Shown: piece after piece, positions 5,833 through 13,735 of the stretch
Layout: every line of letters starts with the position of its first letter
How positions within the stretch are numbered: the stretch's first letter is position 1
From: Clostridia bacterium
Lineage (GTDB): Bacteria > Bacillota > Clostridia > Oscillospirales > Acutalibacteraceae
Direction of reading: 5' to 3'
Length of the DNA stretch: 23,298 nt
NCBI GenBank assembly: GCA_017382915.1
Contig: JAFNZJ010000112.1
Location: 1-23,298 of the forward strand
Made by a program: the position numbers and the translations under genes
The notes under the pieces: generated by a model
The model's input: only the letters and a program-made list of their open reading frames with translations
The model's database searches: none
Told to the model about the DNA's origin: nothing

Positions 5833-8763
5833 TTATTTGAAAAATAAACCAAATTCTACAAAGCAATAACTGTCTACCCAGTCGGGGTTTTGACCCTTGC
5901 TCCAAATAGGTGAATTGTGGAAAAACTTGCGCGGGGCAACGGCAAAGCATTCACCCTCAATTAAATGGTGGGGACCAAGCAGATTGCGCAAATTGCCCGT
6001 AACGGTAATTTCAATACTGTTTTTGCCCTGCCTTAAAAGGTTTAATGCATTTACTTCATATGGCTGCCACATAACGGTGCCTGCATCGGCGCCGTTGATT
6101 TTAACCTCAGTAACGGTGGAGCAAAGGTTACTAAATGCTACACTGCGGTTTTCTGTCTCACCTGCTGACAGGTCAACCTCTTTTTCAAAGGTCATACTAC
6201 CTGCAAAGAAGGGGAAGCCCTGTGTGGCAATTTCACCGTCGTTTACTGTTTTTGGCATTTGGGTAATAACAAAATCGCCATTGGTTTTAAGTGCCCTGCG
6301 CTCTAGCCTTTCAAACGGGGCTTTTGCCTTAACACCAAAATCGCCAACCAAATAAACGGCCTCAATTTCCATATCATAGGTAAGCTTATTTTTCTCTGAT
6401 TCAAAAATCAAAGAGTTTTTCATATTCTTATAAACCTCGGCGCTCTGCTCAAAGTCACAGGTCAGGCGAATTTCATTACTGCCAAGGGTTACAAGCTCTT
6501 TAATGTTAATAAGTCTAAAGGCAATGTCGTGGTAATAGCCCAGGTCGGTTTTATCTGCCGATTTGCCGTTTACCGTTATTTCAAAAATACTTGGAGTTTC
6601 AAGCGCTAAATTAAAGGTGTTAAATTCCAAGGTGTCGGTATTAAAGTTAAACACAACATCAAGCTTTACCTTTTTTTCATAACTGCAAGCAATCTCCTGC
6701 ACATCGTTTATGGGCAGGTTTTTGGCCTTTAGCTCACCGTTAATATAAAGGTCGCAGTAGTCCAAAGTAAGGGCGTTATTATCTGCCGATTTTATTTTCC
6801 ACTCGCCCTTTAAATTAAGTGGGGTAAGCAAATTTTTATTATTTTTTGCGGGCGCCTTTTCATCACTATTATAAACAAAATATATTGCCGAGCCGCGACC
6901 CGCAAGTCTGCCGCTTATAACTATTTTATCGCCGCTGATTTCAAAGTCAAGCGGTTTTGTTTTGCCCGTTACGGCACTGAATTCTTCGGCGCTTTTACCC
7001 TTTATGTTTGCGGTAAAATCAACACTTTCTTGATTTGGGTTAACAAGGTAGTACATTGCCATACCCTCATCATCAAAATACCTGACGGTGGTAAGTACCG
7101 CCTTTTCTTGCTTTTCATAGGTAAGGTCAATCTTTTTATAGCAACTAGGTACGGCGGCGCCGATATTATCATTTTCGGCTACCTGCATACCCTTTGCAAG
7201 CTCTACAAATTCGTCTGTTTTAACGCCGTCAATATATGTTGGTATAACTTCGGTAAAAATTATTTTGCCGCCTGCATTTTTAAATTCCTTTAAAAGATTA
7301 TAGGTTGCCCTGCCAAGACAGGTGGTGGGCGGTACAATAACCAAGCTGTACTTTTGGGTGCCAACCCTTAAAAGTCCGTCTTCTACACTGCCGTGCCTTT
7401 CTAAAAGCTTATTGTCGCCAAGGTGGTAGTTAAAGCCTGCATTTTCAAGCGATGTCATTGCCATTCTTTGGTGGTAAACAAGCGTGTTTGTGATAACTGC
7501 CGATTCAGGTGTACCCGCAAAGGTAAGCCAGCCACCCTCAATACTGTTTAAAAGCAAAATGTTGGTGTCCACCCTACCCTCAGCAATAAGCATACCAATA
7601 CGGCTGACCATATCATTAAAGGTGCGGTAGTTTTTCCACCAGGGTTGATGGCGGTAAAGTGATGCGGGATAATCCCTTTTTCTTATACCGCGCAGGCTAT
7701 ATCCCTGTAAATGCTGGCAAAGGTAATTAACGCCGCGCACCATTTGTGCTTCATATATCCACCTAAGTTCTTCAAAGCTGACATTCCAACCGCAAAGGGC
7801 AAAGGTTTCTGACAAGATTTGCTTTTTACCAAGCTGATTGGCGGCCGAGGTCAACTGCATTATGGTGTTGGTAGATGCCTCATTTCTGCCTAAATGGTCC
7901 ATACCGGGTATATCCATAAACTCATAGTTTGGCATTGCCGAGCCGTTGCACATCATTTGGTAATAAAAATCTTCTTCACAGGTCATATGTCCGGTATAAA
8001 GCTGTCCGTTTTTTTGGCACCAAGCCTGAATTTGCTTATTAAAGGCCTCGGTAAAAAGGTCGCGCACCAGCTTCCAGTAGCGGTAGCGTATAACGGTGTA
8101 GTTTTCATCCTCAATAAAAAGGGATAAAAGCTTGGGGGTAAACTCTTCACCGTAAAGGTTTTTATACTCATCCTCTAAAACAAAGGACCAGGGATAACCT
8201 TTTCGTGAAACCTGCGGTTCATCGGTGAAAAAGCCGGTCATACCGCCTAAAGATTTGCCTAAAGCATCTATGTATTTTTCGTGGGTGCTTTTTATAAACT
8301 CGGCAATAACCTTTTTATTAAGTACATCAACATAAAATGGGTTAATGTCATAATAAAGGTGATAGTTTTTGCCGTTATAGGTAATGTTGGTAACGGTGGT
8401 TTTGGTTTGCTTTGCATCATCGGTCTGTTCACAGCGCAGATATTTTTGCTGGTACTCTACCCCTAGTCCGTTTACCGCGCCCGAGCCAAAGCCGCTGGGC
8501 CAGCCGTTTTCATCATAACCCCAAGCAAGCATATTGGTATCGTTTGCTTTTTGGCTTGCGGCTTTGATGTTATCAAACCACTCATCCTTTAAATATTCGG
8601 TTTGAAGACCGCCCCTTGCGTGCATAAAAAAGCCACCAAGACCTGCCTTTTCCATAAACTCAACCTGATTTTTTGTTTCACAAACATCAAGCTTTTCGTT
8701 CCAGGACCAAAAGGGTGCGGGACGATATTTTTTAGGTGGATTTTTAAGGTATTCTTTGTTCAT
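5833..8763 (-). CDS. Large cytosolic glycoside hydrolase, GH106-like (alpha-L-rhamnosidase type)
   Basis: 976 residues from ATG at 8763, which has GGAGGGAGC upstream. A 23-codon upstream extension to 8832 is rejected because the promoter lies inside it. The N-terminus shows the pattern YRPAPFWSWN (13-22), then GGFFMHARGGL (43-53) and YDENGWPSGFG (83-93). FFTDEP (178-183) and ILSETFALCGW (316-326) hold acidic residues (E182, E319) that are good candidates for the catalytic pair. The C-terminal third looks like beta-sandwich galactose-binding/GH2-like sugar-binding modules, with the end of the protein near WVDSYCFVEFGLFF. No signal peptide is visible, so it probably acts on imported oligosaccharides. 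Family assignment is from memory of similar clostridial proteins. Substrate unproven. No transporter or regulator for sugars lies next to it. Confidence 0.75.
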   Translation of the reverse strand: MNKEYLKNPPKKYRPAPFWSWNEKLDVCETKNQVEFMEKAGLGGFFMHARGGLQTEYLKDEWFDNIKAASQKANDTNMLAWGYDENGWPSGFGSGAVNGLGVEYQQKYLRCEQTDDAKQTKTTVTNITYNGKNYHLYYDINPFYVDVLNKKVIAEFIKSTHEKYIDALGKSLGGMTGFFTDEPQVSRKGYPWSFVLEDEYKNLYGEEFTPKLLSLFIEDENYTVIRYRYWKLVRDLFTEAFNKQIQAWCQKNGQLYTGHMTCEEDFYYQMMCNGSAMPNYEFMDIPGMDHLGRNEASTNTIMQLTSAANQLGKKQILSETFALCGWNVSFEELRWIYEAQMVRGVNYLCQHLQGYSLRGIRKRDYPASLYRHQPWWKNYRTFNDMVSRIGMLIAEGRVDTNILLLNSIEGGWLTFAGTPESAVITNTLVYHQRMAMTSLENAGFNYHLGDNKLLERHGSVEDGLLRVGTQKYSLVIVPPTTCLGRATYNLLKEFKNAGGKIIFTEVIPTYIDGVKTDEFVELAKGMQVAENDNIGAAVPSCYKKIDLTYEKQEKAVLTTVRYFDDEGMAMYYLVNPNQESVDFTANIKGKSAEEFSAVTGKTKPLDFEISGDKIVISGRLAGRGSAIYFVYNSDEKAPAKNNKNLLTPLNLKGEWKIKSADNNALTLDYCDLYINGELKAKNLPINDVQEIACSYEKKVKLDVVFNFNTDTLEFNTFNLALETPSIFEITVNGKSADKTDLGYYHDIAFRLINIKELVTLGSNEIRLTCDFEQSAEVYKNMKNSLIFESEKNKLTYDMEIEAVYLVGDFGVKAKAPFERLERRALKTNGDFVITQMPKTVNDGEIATQGFPFFAGSMTFEKEVDLSAGETENRSVAFSNLCSTVTEVKINGADAGTVMWQPYEVNALNLLRQGKNSIEITVTGNLRNLLGPHHLIEGECFAVAPRKFFHNSPIWSKGQNPDWVDSYCFVEFGLFFK

Positions 8764-8800
8764 TAGAATGCTCCCTCCAAACATAAACTCTTCATAGCAT

Positions 8801-8829
8801 AGTATACCACAACCCACCCCTAAAAGCAA
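8801..8829 (-). promoter_or_regulatory. Sigma-A type promoter of the GH106-like gene
   Basis: On the minus strand TTGCTT (8824-8829) is followed after 17 nt by TATACT (8801-8806). It lies about 40 nt upstream of the ATG at 8763. It sits at the very end of the upstream hypothetical gene, which implies separate transcription of the hydrolase. Confidence 0.6.
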
Positions 8830-8833
8830 CATT

Positions 8834-9310
8834 TTAAAGCAACAATATTAGGGTGTCTTTATCACTTTTTGGCACCTCCCCGCCAAAAATAATGGGTGTT
8901 CCGCTAAAGGCTAAAATTTCATTTTGCAGGTCTTTAGCATAAGGGGTGTCGGGTAAAATTATTTTGCCTACAAAGGGGCTAATATCTTTAAAATAATTAT
9001 TTTTTATAAGCCCTTTTGATACAATTACCGCCGTATTCGGTCTTTTTATTTTACACTGCTTTAAAAAGTTTTCCAGCTTTTTTCTTTTGACCGCGCGGTT
9101 TAAATCAAAGGGCTTGGGGTAATCTTCGGCATTAAAGCCCTTTGGGTAAATTATTTGCCCCGCATAAGGGTAAAGCACCTTTATAAGTTTATGTTTTCTG
9201 CGCTTTGTTTTTGGGGGTGGGGCGTATATTATAATGTTATCCCCCACCTGCTTTGCCCTTATTTTATAAAAAACTCCCCGCTTTTTTATAAGCCTTAATG
9301 TTATAAGCAT
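8834..9310 (-). CDS. Basic protein of unknown function (about 158 aa)
   Basis: 158 residues from ATG at 9310. The frame stays open to another ATG at 9370, but that one has no ribosome binding site and would leave little room for the divergent gene's control region. The N-terminal half is very basic (RLIKKRGVFYKIR, KTKRRKHKLIK). The C-terminal half alternates hydrophobic strands and helices: NTAVIVSKG, GKIILPDTPYAKDLQNEI, GTPIIFGGE. It ends TLILLL. Two related segments, AGQIIYPKG and VGKIILPDT, suggest an internal duplication. No signal peptide or clear catalytic motif is present. Codon use resembles the neighbours. I do not recognise the family. Divergently placed from the M14 peptidase gene. 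Confidence 0.6.
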   Translation of the reverse strand: MLITLRLIKKRGVFYKIRAKQVGDNIIIYAPPPKTKRRKHKLIKVLYPYAGQIIYPKGFNAEDYPKPFDLNRAVKRKKLENFLKQCKIKRPNTAVIVSKGLIKNNYFKDISPFVGKIILPDTPYAKDLQNEILAFSGTPIIFGGEVPKSDKDTLILLL

Positions 9311-9345
9311 AAACCTACACCGCCTTAAAAGATTTAGGTGTTTTA

Positions 9346-9375
9346 TAATATGCCGCCCACCCTTAAACATATAAT
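9346..9375 (+). promoter_or_regulatory. Possible SigE-type (mother-cell) promoter before the M14 peptidase
   Basis: TAATATG (9346-9352), a 15-nt gap, then CATATAAT (9368-9375) resembles the Bacillus SigE consensus (kmATATT, 14-15 nt, CATACAhT). The predicted start would fall at the edge of the AAAGGAG ribosome binding site, which is tight. A TATAAT at 9344-9349 is an alternative -10, but has no good -35. Confidence 0.3.
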
Positions 9376-9398
9376 TATTTAAAGGAGTGATTTTAGCT

Positions 9399-10673
9399 AT
9401 GTTTGTTATTAAAGAGGGGGACGGGGGCAGTTATGCCTATATGGTACAGCTGGCACTTGCCCGCGCGGGATACCCGCTTATAATTGATGGTATTTTTGGT
9501 GGCAGAACAAAGGCGGCGGTTATAGATTTTCAAAAATCAAGGGGCCTTACCCCCGATGGAATAGTGGGCAAAAACACCTTTTTGGCATTAAGGGAGTTTT
9601 TGACAGGCTACACCTATTATACCGTAAAGCAGGGTGACACCCTTTATAAAATAGCAGGTCGGTTTAATAGTTCAGTAGCGGCATTACGGGTGGCAAATGA
9701 AGGTATTGACCCAAACAATTTAGAGGTAGGTAAACAAATTAAGGTGATATATGGCTTTAATTTGGTTAGCGATAAGGTGCAGTACAACTCACTTTTAGGT
9801 GAGCTTATAGCCGAAGGCTTGGCGGCGCGCTACCCCTTTGTAGGGCTTAACATAATAGGTCGCAGTGTTTTAGGTCGCCCCATTGCGGCGCTAAATATGG
9901 GTGTTGGCGCTAAAAAGGTGTTTTTTAACGCAACCCACCACGCAAACGAATGGATAACCACCCCAATGCTGCTAAAATATTTTGAGCAGTATGCCAAAAC
10001 CAAGGCGGGACTTGAAAACACTGTCGATAATGCGAACGAGCTTTTTAACAGCACCACCCTTTATGCGGTACCGATGGTAAACCCCGATGGCACCGACCTT
10101 GTAACCGGCGCCATAGAAAAGGACAGTGAGGTTTATTTGGATGCACTGCAGTTTGCCGCCAACTACCCCTTTATACCCTTTCCGTCGGGGTGGAAGGCAA
10201 ACATTAGGGGCACAGACCTTAACCTTAATTACCCCGCTATGTGGGAGCAGGGGCGGGAGGTAAAATTTGCGGCAGGCTTTACCCTACCCGGACCCGCAAA
10301 CTATGTTGGCACCGCCCCTTTAAGCGAGGTTGAAGCGCGGGCGGTTTATAACTATTCGGTAAATATGAATTTTGATTTAACCCTTTCACTTCACACCCAA
10401 GGGCAGGAGATTTATTGGCGCTTTGGCGATTATGAGCCACAAAGAGGGCGTGAAATTGGCATAAAAATGGCGGCGGCATCGGGCTACACACTTACCGACC
10501 CTGTACAGTTTCAGTCGTACGGCGGGTATAAAGACTGGTTTATAATGACCTACCTGCGCCCCGGATATACCGTTGAAGCGGGGCTTGGCACCAACCCACT
10601 ACCCATTAGCAGCTTTAATGAATTTTACCCGCCCGTCAAAAGCATTTTGCAGGTAGCAATGGAAAACGCATAA
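9399..10673 (+). CDS. M14 family peptidoglycan peptidase with PG-binding and LysM domains (gamma-D-glutamyl-diaminopimelate endopeptidase-like)
   Basis: 424 residues from ATG at 9399, with AAAGGAG 11 nt upstream. A GTG at 9387 overlaps that ribosome binding site and is rejected. Order: peptidoglycan_binding_1 domain (about 5-67, with DGIFGGRTKAAVIDFQ and LTPDGIVGKNT), one LysM (72-117, YYTVKQGDTLYKIA to GKQIKV), then an M14 carboxypeptidase-fold domain (about 125-424). Zinc ligands H181 and E184 (HHANEW) and H332 (SLHTQG), substrate arginine R270 (NIRGTDLNLNYP) and catalytic E393 (TVEAGLG) are all present. Family knowledge: such enzymes cut the D-Glu-DAP bond in cell-wall peptides and are often sporulation-linked. 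No signal peptide is visible, so it may act inside the mother cell or forespore. Convergent with rny across a shared terminator. Confidence 0.9.
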   Translation: MFVIKEGDGGSYAYMVQLALARAGYPLIIDGIFGGRTKAAVIDFQKSRGLTPDGIVGKNTFLALREFLTGYTYYTVKQGDTLYKIAGRFNSSVAALRVANEGIDPNNLEVGKQIKVIYGFNLVSDKVQYNSLLGELIAEGLAARYPFVGLNIIGRSVLGRPIAALNMGVGAKKVFFNATHHANEWITTPMLLKYFEQYAKTKAGLENTVDNANELFNSTTLYAVPMVNPDGTDLVTGAIEKDSEVYLDALQFAANYPFIPFPSGWKANIRGTDLNLNYPAMWEQGREVKFAAGFTLPGPANYVGTAPLSEVEARAVYNYSVNMNFDLTLSLHTQGQEIYWRFGDYEPQRGREIGIKMAAASGYTLTDPVQFQSYGGYKDWFIMTYLRPGYTVEAGLGTNPLPISSFNEFYPPVKSILQVAMENA

Positions 10674-10677
10674 TAAA

Positions 10678-10711
10678 AAAGCACCTTGCCGAAATATCAG
10701 CAAGGTGCTTT
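10678..10711. terminator. Bidirectional terminator between the M14 peptidase and rny
   Basis: AAAGCACCTTGC (10678-10689) pairs with GCAAGGTGCTTT (10700-10711) around a 10-nt loop. T-rich stretches follow on both strands (GATTTGTTTTTTATTTT forward, TTTTTTATTATG reverse). It serves both convergent genes. Confidence 0.92.
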
Positions 10712-10721
10712 GATTTGTTTT

Positions 10722-12278
10722 TTATTTTGCGTAGTCAACTGCGCGGTTTTCACGAATAATGTTAACCTTGATTTGACCGGGATATTCAAGCTCATCCTCA
10801 TAACGCTTTGCAATGTCGCGGGCGATGATGGTCATTTGGTCATCACTAACCTGTTCAGGCTTAACAATAACGCGAACCTCACGACCGGCCTGAATAGCAA
10901 ATGAAGATTCAACACCGTTAAAGGAATTGGCGATTTCCTCTAATTTTTCAAGGCGCTTAATATAGCTTTCAATGTTTTCACGGCGGGCACCGGGACGGGC
11001 GGCAGAAATAGCATCGGCGGCCTGTACCAAGCAGGCAATAACGCTTTTAGCCTCTACATCGCCATGGTGCGAGTGAATAGCATTGATAACAATATCATTT
11101 TCTTTGCACTTTTTGGCGGCCTCCACACCAAGCTGGATGTGTGAGCCTTCCTGCTCATGGTCAATGGCCTTACCAATATCGTGTAGTAGTCCTGCGCGGC
11201 GGGCAAGGGTTACATCCTCACCAAGCTCGGCAGCCATAAGACCTGCAAGGTGGCAAACCTCCATTGAGTGATTAAGCACATTTTGACCGTAGCTGGTACG
11301 GTAATGAAGCTTACCAAGCAGACGAATAAGCTCGGGATGAAGACTGTGAAGTCCTGCATCAAGCATTGCACGCTCGCCTTCCTGCTTGATGGTATGCTCC
11401 ACCTCGGCAGTGGCCTTTGCAACAGTTTCTTCAATGCGGGCGGGGTGAATACGACCGTCTAAAATAAGCTTTTCAAGTGAAAGACGGGCAATTTCACGGC
11501 GCACAGGGTCAAAGCTGGAAAGGGTAATTGCTTCGGGTGTGTCATCAATAATAAGGTCAACACCTGTTGCGGTTTCAAGGGCGCGGATATTACGACCCTC
11601 ACGACCGATTATGCGACCCTTCATCTCATCATTAGGTAGCTCAACCACTGAAATGGTAGCCTCTGATGAGTGGTCGGCGGCACAGCGCTGAATAGCCTGA
11701 GAAATAAGCTCGCGTGCCTTTTTGTCGGTTTCTTCCTTAAATTGCTGTTCAAAATCAAGAATTTTAACTGCCTTTTCGTGGGTTAATTCGCCATCAAGAA
11801 GGGTAAGCAGTTGGTCTTTAGCCTGTTCAGCGGTAAGACCTGAAATCTTCTCCAGCATTTCAAACTGGCTTTTTTTCAGGTGCTCCACCTCAACCAGCTT
11901 ATCCTCAACCTCTTTTGCCCTTTTGGCAATTTTTTCTTCCTTAACCTCAAGATTATCGGTTTTGCGGTCAAGGTTTTCTTCCTTTTGTTGAAGCCTGTGT
12001 TCTAAGCGTTGAACTTCACTTCTGCGCTCGCGGATGTCCTTATCGGCCTCTGCACGCTGACGGTGAATTTCATCCTTGGCTTCGATTAACATTTCTTTCT
12101 TTTTAGCCTCTGCATTTTTAAGGGCATCGCTTAAAATTTTTCTTGCCTCATCCTCGGCAGAGCCTATTGTGGTACTGTCTGCCTTGCGTCGGTAAGCCGA
12201 GCCAAGAAAAAAGCAAACAACACCTAAAACCACGGCAATAGCAGCCGCAATTACGTAAAAAAGTGGGTTATCGGGCAT
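10722..12278 (-). CDS. rny: Ribonuclease Y
   Basis: 518 residues, the usual length. It starts at ATG 12278, with GGAGG 9 nt upstream. The frame runs open further upstream without a stop, but that region is the leader. Order: an N-terminal membrane anchor (FYVIAAAIAVVLGVVCFFLG, about 7-26), a long charged coiled coil rich in Lys/Glu (about 45-190), a KH domain with GRIIGREGRNIRALE, then an HD domain with LLHDIGKA and HSHHGD as metal-binding residues, and the conserved C-terminal domain ending NIIRENRAVDYAK. Family knowledge: RNase Y is the membrane-bound endonuclease that initiates much mRNA decay in Bacillota. It has its own strong promoter and a long leader. Confidence 0.97.
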   Translation of the reverse strand: MPDNPLFYVIAAAIAVVLGVVCFFLGSAYRRKADSTTIGSAEDEARKILSDALKNAEAKKKEMLIEAKDEIHRQRAEADKDIRERRSEVQRLEHRLQQKEENLDRKTDNLEVKEEKIAKRAKEVEDKLVEVEHLKKSQFEMLEKISGLTAEQAKDQLLTLLDGELTHEKAVKILDFEQQFKEETDKKARELISQAIQRCAADHSSEATISVVELPNDEMKGRIIGREGRNIRALETATGVDLIIDDTPEAITLSSFDPVRREIARLSLEKLILDGRIHPARIEETVAKATAEVEHTIKQEGERAMLDAGLHSLHPELIRLLGKLHYRTSYGQNVLNHSMEVCHLAGLMAAELGEDVTLARRAGLLHDIGKAIDHEQEGSHIQLGVEAAKKCKENDIVINAIHSHHGDVEAKSVIACLVQAADAISAARPGARRENIESYIKRLEKLEEIANSFNGVESSFAIQAGREVRVIVKPEQVSDDQMTIIARDIAKRYEDELEYPGQIKVNIIRENRAVDYAK

Positions 12279-12516
12279 TAAAATGCACCTCCTTATATAA
12301 TAAGCGTTATGGGGTACGCACCCCAAACGCATTGATAAGGCAGGGGTTTCACCTGCCGCCGGTTGACCCGACCAAATAAAAATAAAATATGAAAAATGGT
12401 GGTTTTGAATATAATCGGGTCGGATATATTTGTGCCCTGCACACCACCCGCCAAAGTGTAGTGCAAAAAGCACTTTAAGGCTAGTAGTTAAAATAAAAAC
12501 ACTAACCTAATATACC
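12279..12516 (-). promoter_or_regulatory. Long structured 5' leader of rny
   Basis: Between the rny promoter and ATG lie about 240 nt with no better gene. In minus-strand order it contains a hairpin AGTGC-T5-GCACT (12460-12474), a long-range 7-bp stem (12415-12421 with 12365-12371), a hairpin at 12339-12357 (GGCAGG/CCTGCC), and a bulged hairpin at 12304-12330 (GGGGT/ACCCC extended by GCGTT/AACGC) about 13 nt before the ribosome binding site. The leader is open in the rny frame but has no start with a ribosome binding site. I match it to no known riboswitch. A self-regulatory role is inference. Confidence 0.5.
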
Positions 12517-12522
12517 AAATAT

Positions 12523-12551
12523 ATTGTATACCTATTTAGTGTATATGTCAA
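12523..12551 (-). promoter_or_regulatory. Sigma-A promoter of rny
   Basis: On the minus strand TTGACA (12546-12551), a 17-nt spacer and TACAAT (12523-12528) match the vegetative consensus at 11 of 12 positions. It lies between the terminator of the upstream regulator gene and the rny leader, so transcription should start near 12516. Confidence 0.85.
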
Positions 12552-12582
12552 GAAAAACTTGCAAAAATAAACTATATATTGT

Positions 12583-12619
12583 AAAAACAGCACCATCCCT
12601 TTGGGTGGTGCTGTTTTTT
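12583..12619 (-). terminator. Terminator after the LacI-fold/LuxR-HTH gene
   Basis: ACAGCACCA (12587-12595) and CCC (12597-12599) pair with GGG (12603-12605) and TGGTGCTGT (12606-12614), leaving one bulged T. The stem is flanked by A5 and T6, so on the minus strand a T run follows. It starts at the stop codon of the 366-residue gene and precedes the rny promoter. Confidence 0.88.
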
Positions 12620-13718
12620 AAAAGACATTATATTTGCGAAGTACCTTTACAAGCTCTTCTTTGTTTTTAAAATTGCCCGCCGTAAGCATTTTTTTGATGC
12701 GGTATTTTATGGCACTTACCGATATAAAAAGCCCGTCTGCAATGGCAACTATGGTTTTATCCTTAAGCAGACCATCTACAATTCTGCGGTCAATATCATC
12801 CCACATACGAAGCAGTTCTTCAATTTGAAGGGCGGTTAAAACATCGGGGTCGGCCTCATAAAGGGGCAAACTGCCTGTCGTTGCCCTAACAAGCGGCTTT
12901 TTATACCTTACCGAGCCTGTAGACTGGCGCTCAATAAGGGGGCAGTCCACAAGAATTGACGAACAGCTTATATCGGGGTTGCGCTGTAAAAACTGATGAA
13001 GCTTTACCGCCTGGCGACCAAGCTCAACAAAGTTGTTTTCCACCGTGGTTATGGTGGGGTGTACGGCGGCCGACGCAATGGAATTACCAAAACCTATAAC
13101 AAAAAGGTCCTCCGGCACACGGACGCCGCGTTCTTCAAGCCATTTTAACAGATATAAGGCGGCGGCATCGCTGGAGCATATAACCGCATTATAGCGGTAT
13201 ATGTTAAGTCCAAAGCTTTTGGCACATTCTGAAAGGGTTACATCCTTATATGTATCATTTTCGCCCAAATTCAGGTGCATATGGCGACTAAGCTTTAAAA
13301 ATTCCTCAATCTTAACATGGTCAGAGTGGGTGTCATCATGGGCACCAAAAAAGGCAATCTTTTGGCGCTTATTTGCCACCAAATAGCTCATAACATTATA
13401 CATTGCCTTTTGAATACCAAAGCTTACAAAGCCTGCGGCACCAAAGGCTTCGGTATGAATATCCATACCTGCGTTAACCAAAAGCGGCTGTGCCCCCTGT
13501 CGCAGTATTTGGCGGCAGGTGCTTTCCATCCAATGATATGAATAACCAATGGCAAGCACCAGCGGTCTTATATATTCATCATTGGTTATGGGCTTTTGAC
13601 CGTTATAATCAACTATGGTAATGTTCTTTTTAAGGGCCTCTTTACCTATACCCGCAAGTATGTCGGTTATCCAGTAGCCCTGAAGTCCAACCTGCTCTGA
13701 GGTTACATAAATGTTCAT
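12618..13718 (-). CDS. LacI-type ligand-binding domain with C-terminal LuxR-type HTH; probable transcription regulator
   Basis: 366 residues from ATG at 13718, with TTGGAG 5 nt upstream. Residues 1 to about 270 follow the periplasmic-binding-protein-like fold of LacI/GalR sensors. Examples are ILAGIGKEALKKNI, KIAFFGAH, YNAVICSSDAAALYLLKWLEERGVRVPEDLFVIGFGNS and HPTITTVENNFVELGRQAV. The usual N-terminal LacI headpiece is absent. Instead the last about 57 residues (310-366) look like a GerE/LuxR helix-turn-helix (IVAIADGLFISVSAIKYRIKKML, then NKEELVKVLRKY). It therefore looks like a cytosolic sugar- or small-molecule-sensing regulator with its DNA-binding domain at the opposite end. It starts 17 nt after metA, probably in the same transcript. 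Ligand and targets unknown. Confidence 0.8.
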   Translation of the reverse strand: MNIYVTSEQVGLQGYWITDILAGIGKEALKKNITIVDYNGQKPITNDEYIRPLVLAIGYSYHWMESTCRQILRQGAQPLLVNAGMDIHTEAFGAAGFVSFGIQKAMYNVMSYLVANKRQKIAFFGAHDDTHSDHVKIEEFLKLSRHMHLNLGENDTYKDVTLSECAKSFGLNIYRYNAVICSSDAAALYLLKWLEERGVRVPEDLFVIGFGNSIASAAVHPTITTVENNFVELGRQAVKLHQFLQRNPDISCSSILVDCPLIERQSTGSVRYKKPLVRATTGSLPLYEADPDVLTALQIEELLRMWDDIDRRIVDGLLKDKTIVAIADGLFISVSAIKYRIKKMLTAGNFKNKEELVKVLRKYNVF

Positions 13719-13735
13719 AACTTCTCCAAAGAATT

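Noticed and set aside
8764..8832. Upstream start of the glycoside hydrolase (extra 23 residues)
   Set aside because: The predicted promoter overlaps it and the strong ribosome binding site precedes the later ATG.
12279..12473. In-frame N-terminal extension of RNase Y
   Set aside because: The frame is open but has no start codon with a ribosome binding site. The GGAGG site and membrane anchor fix the start at 12278. The region is hairpin-rich leader.
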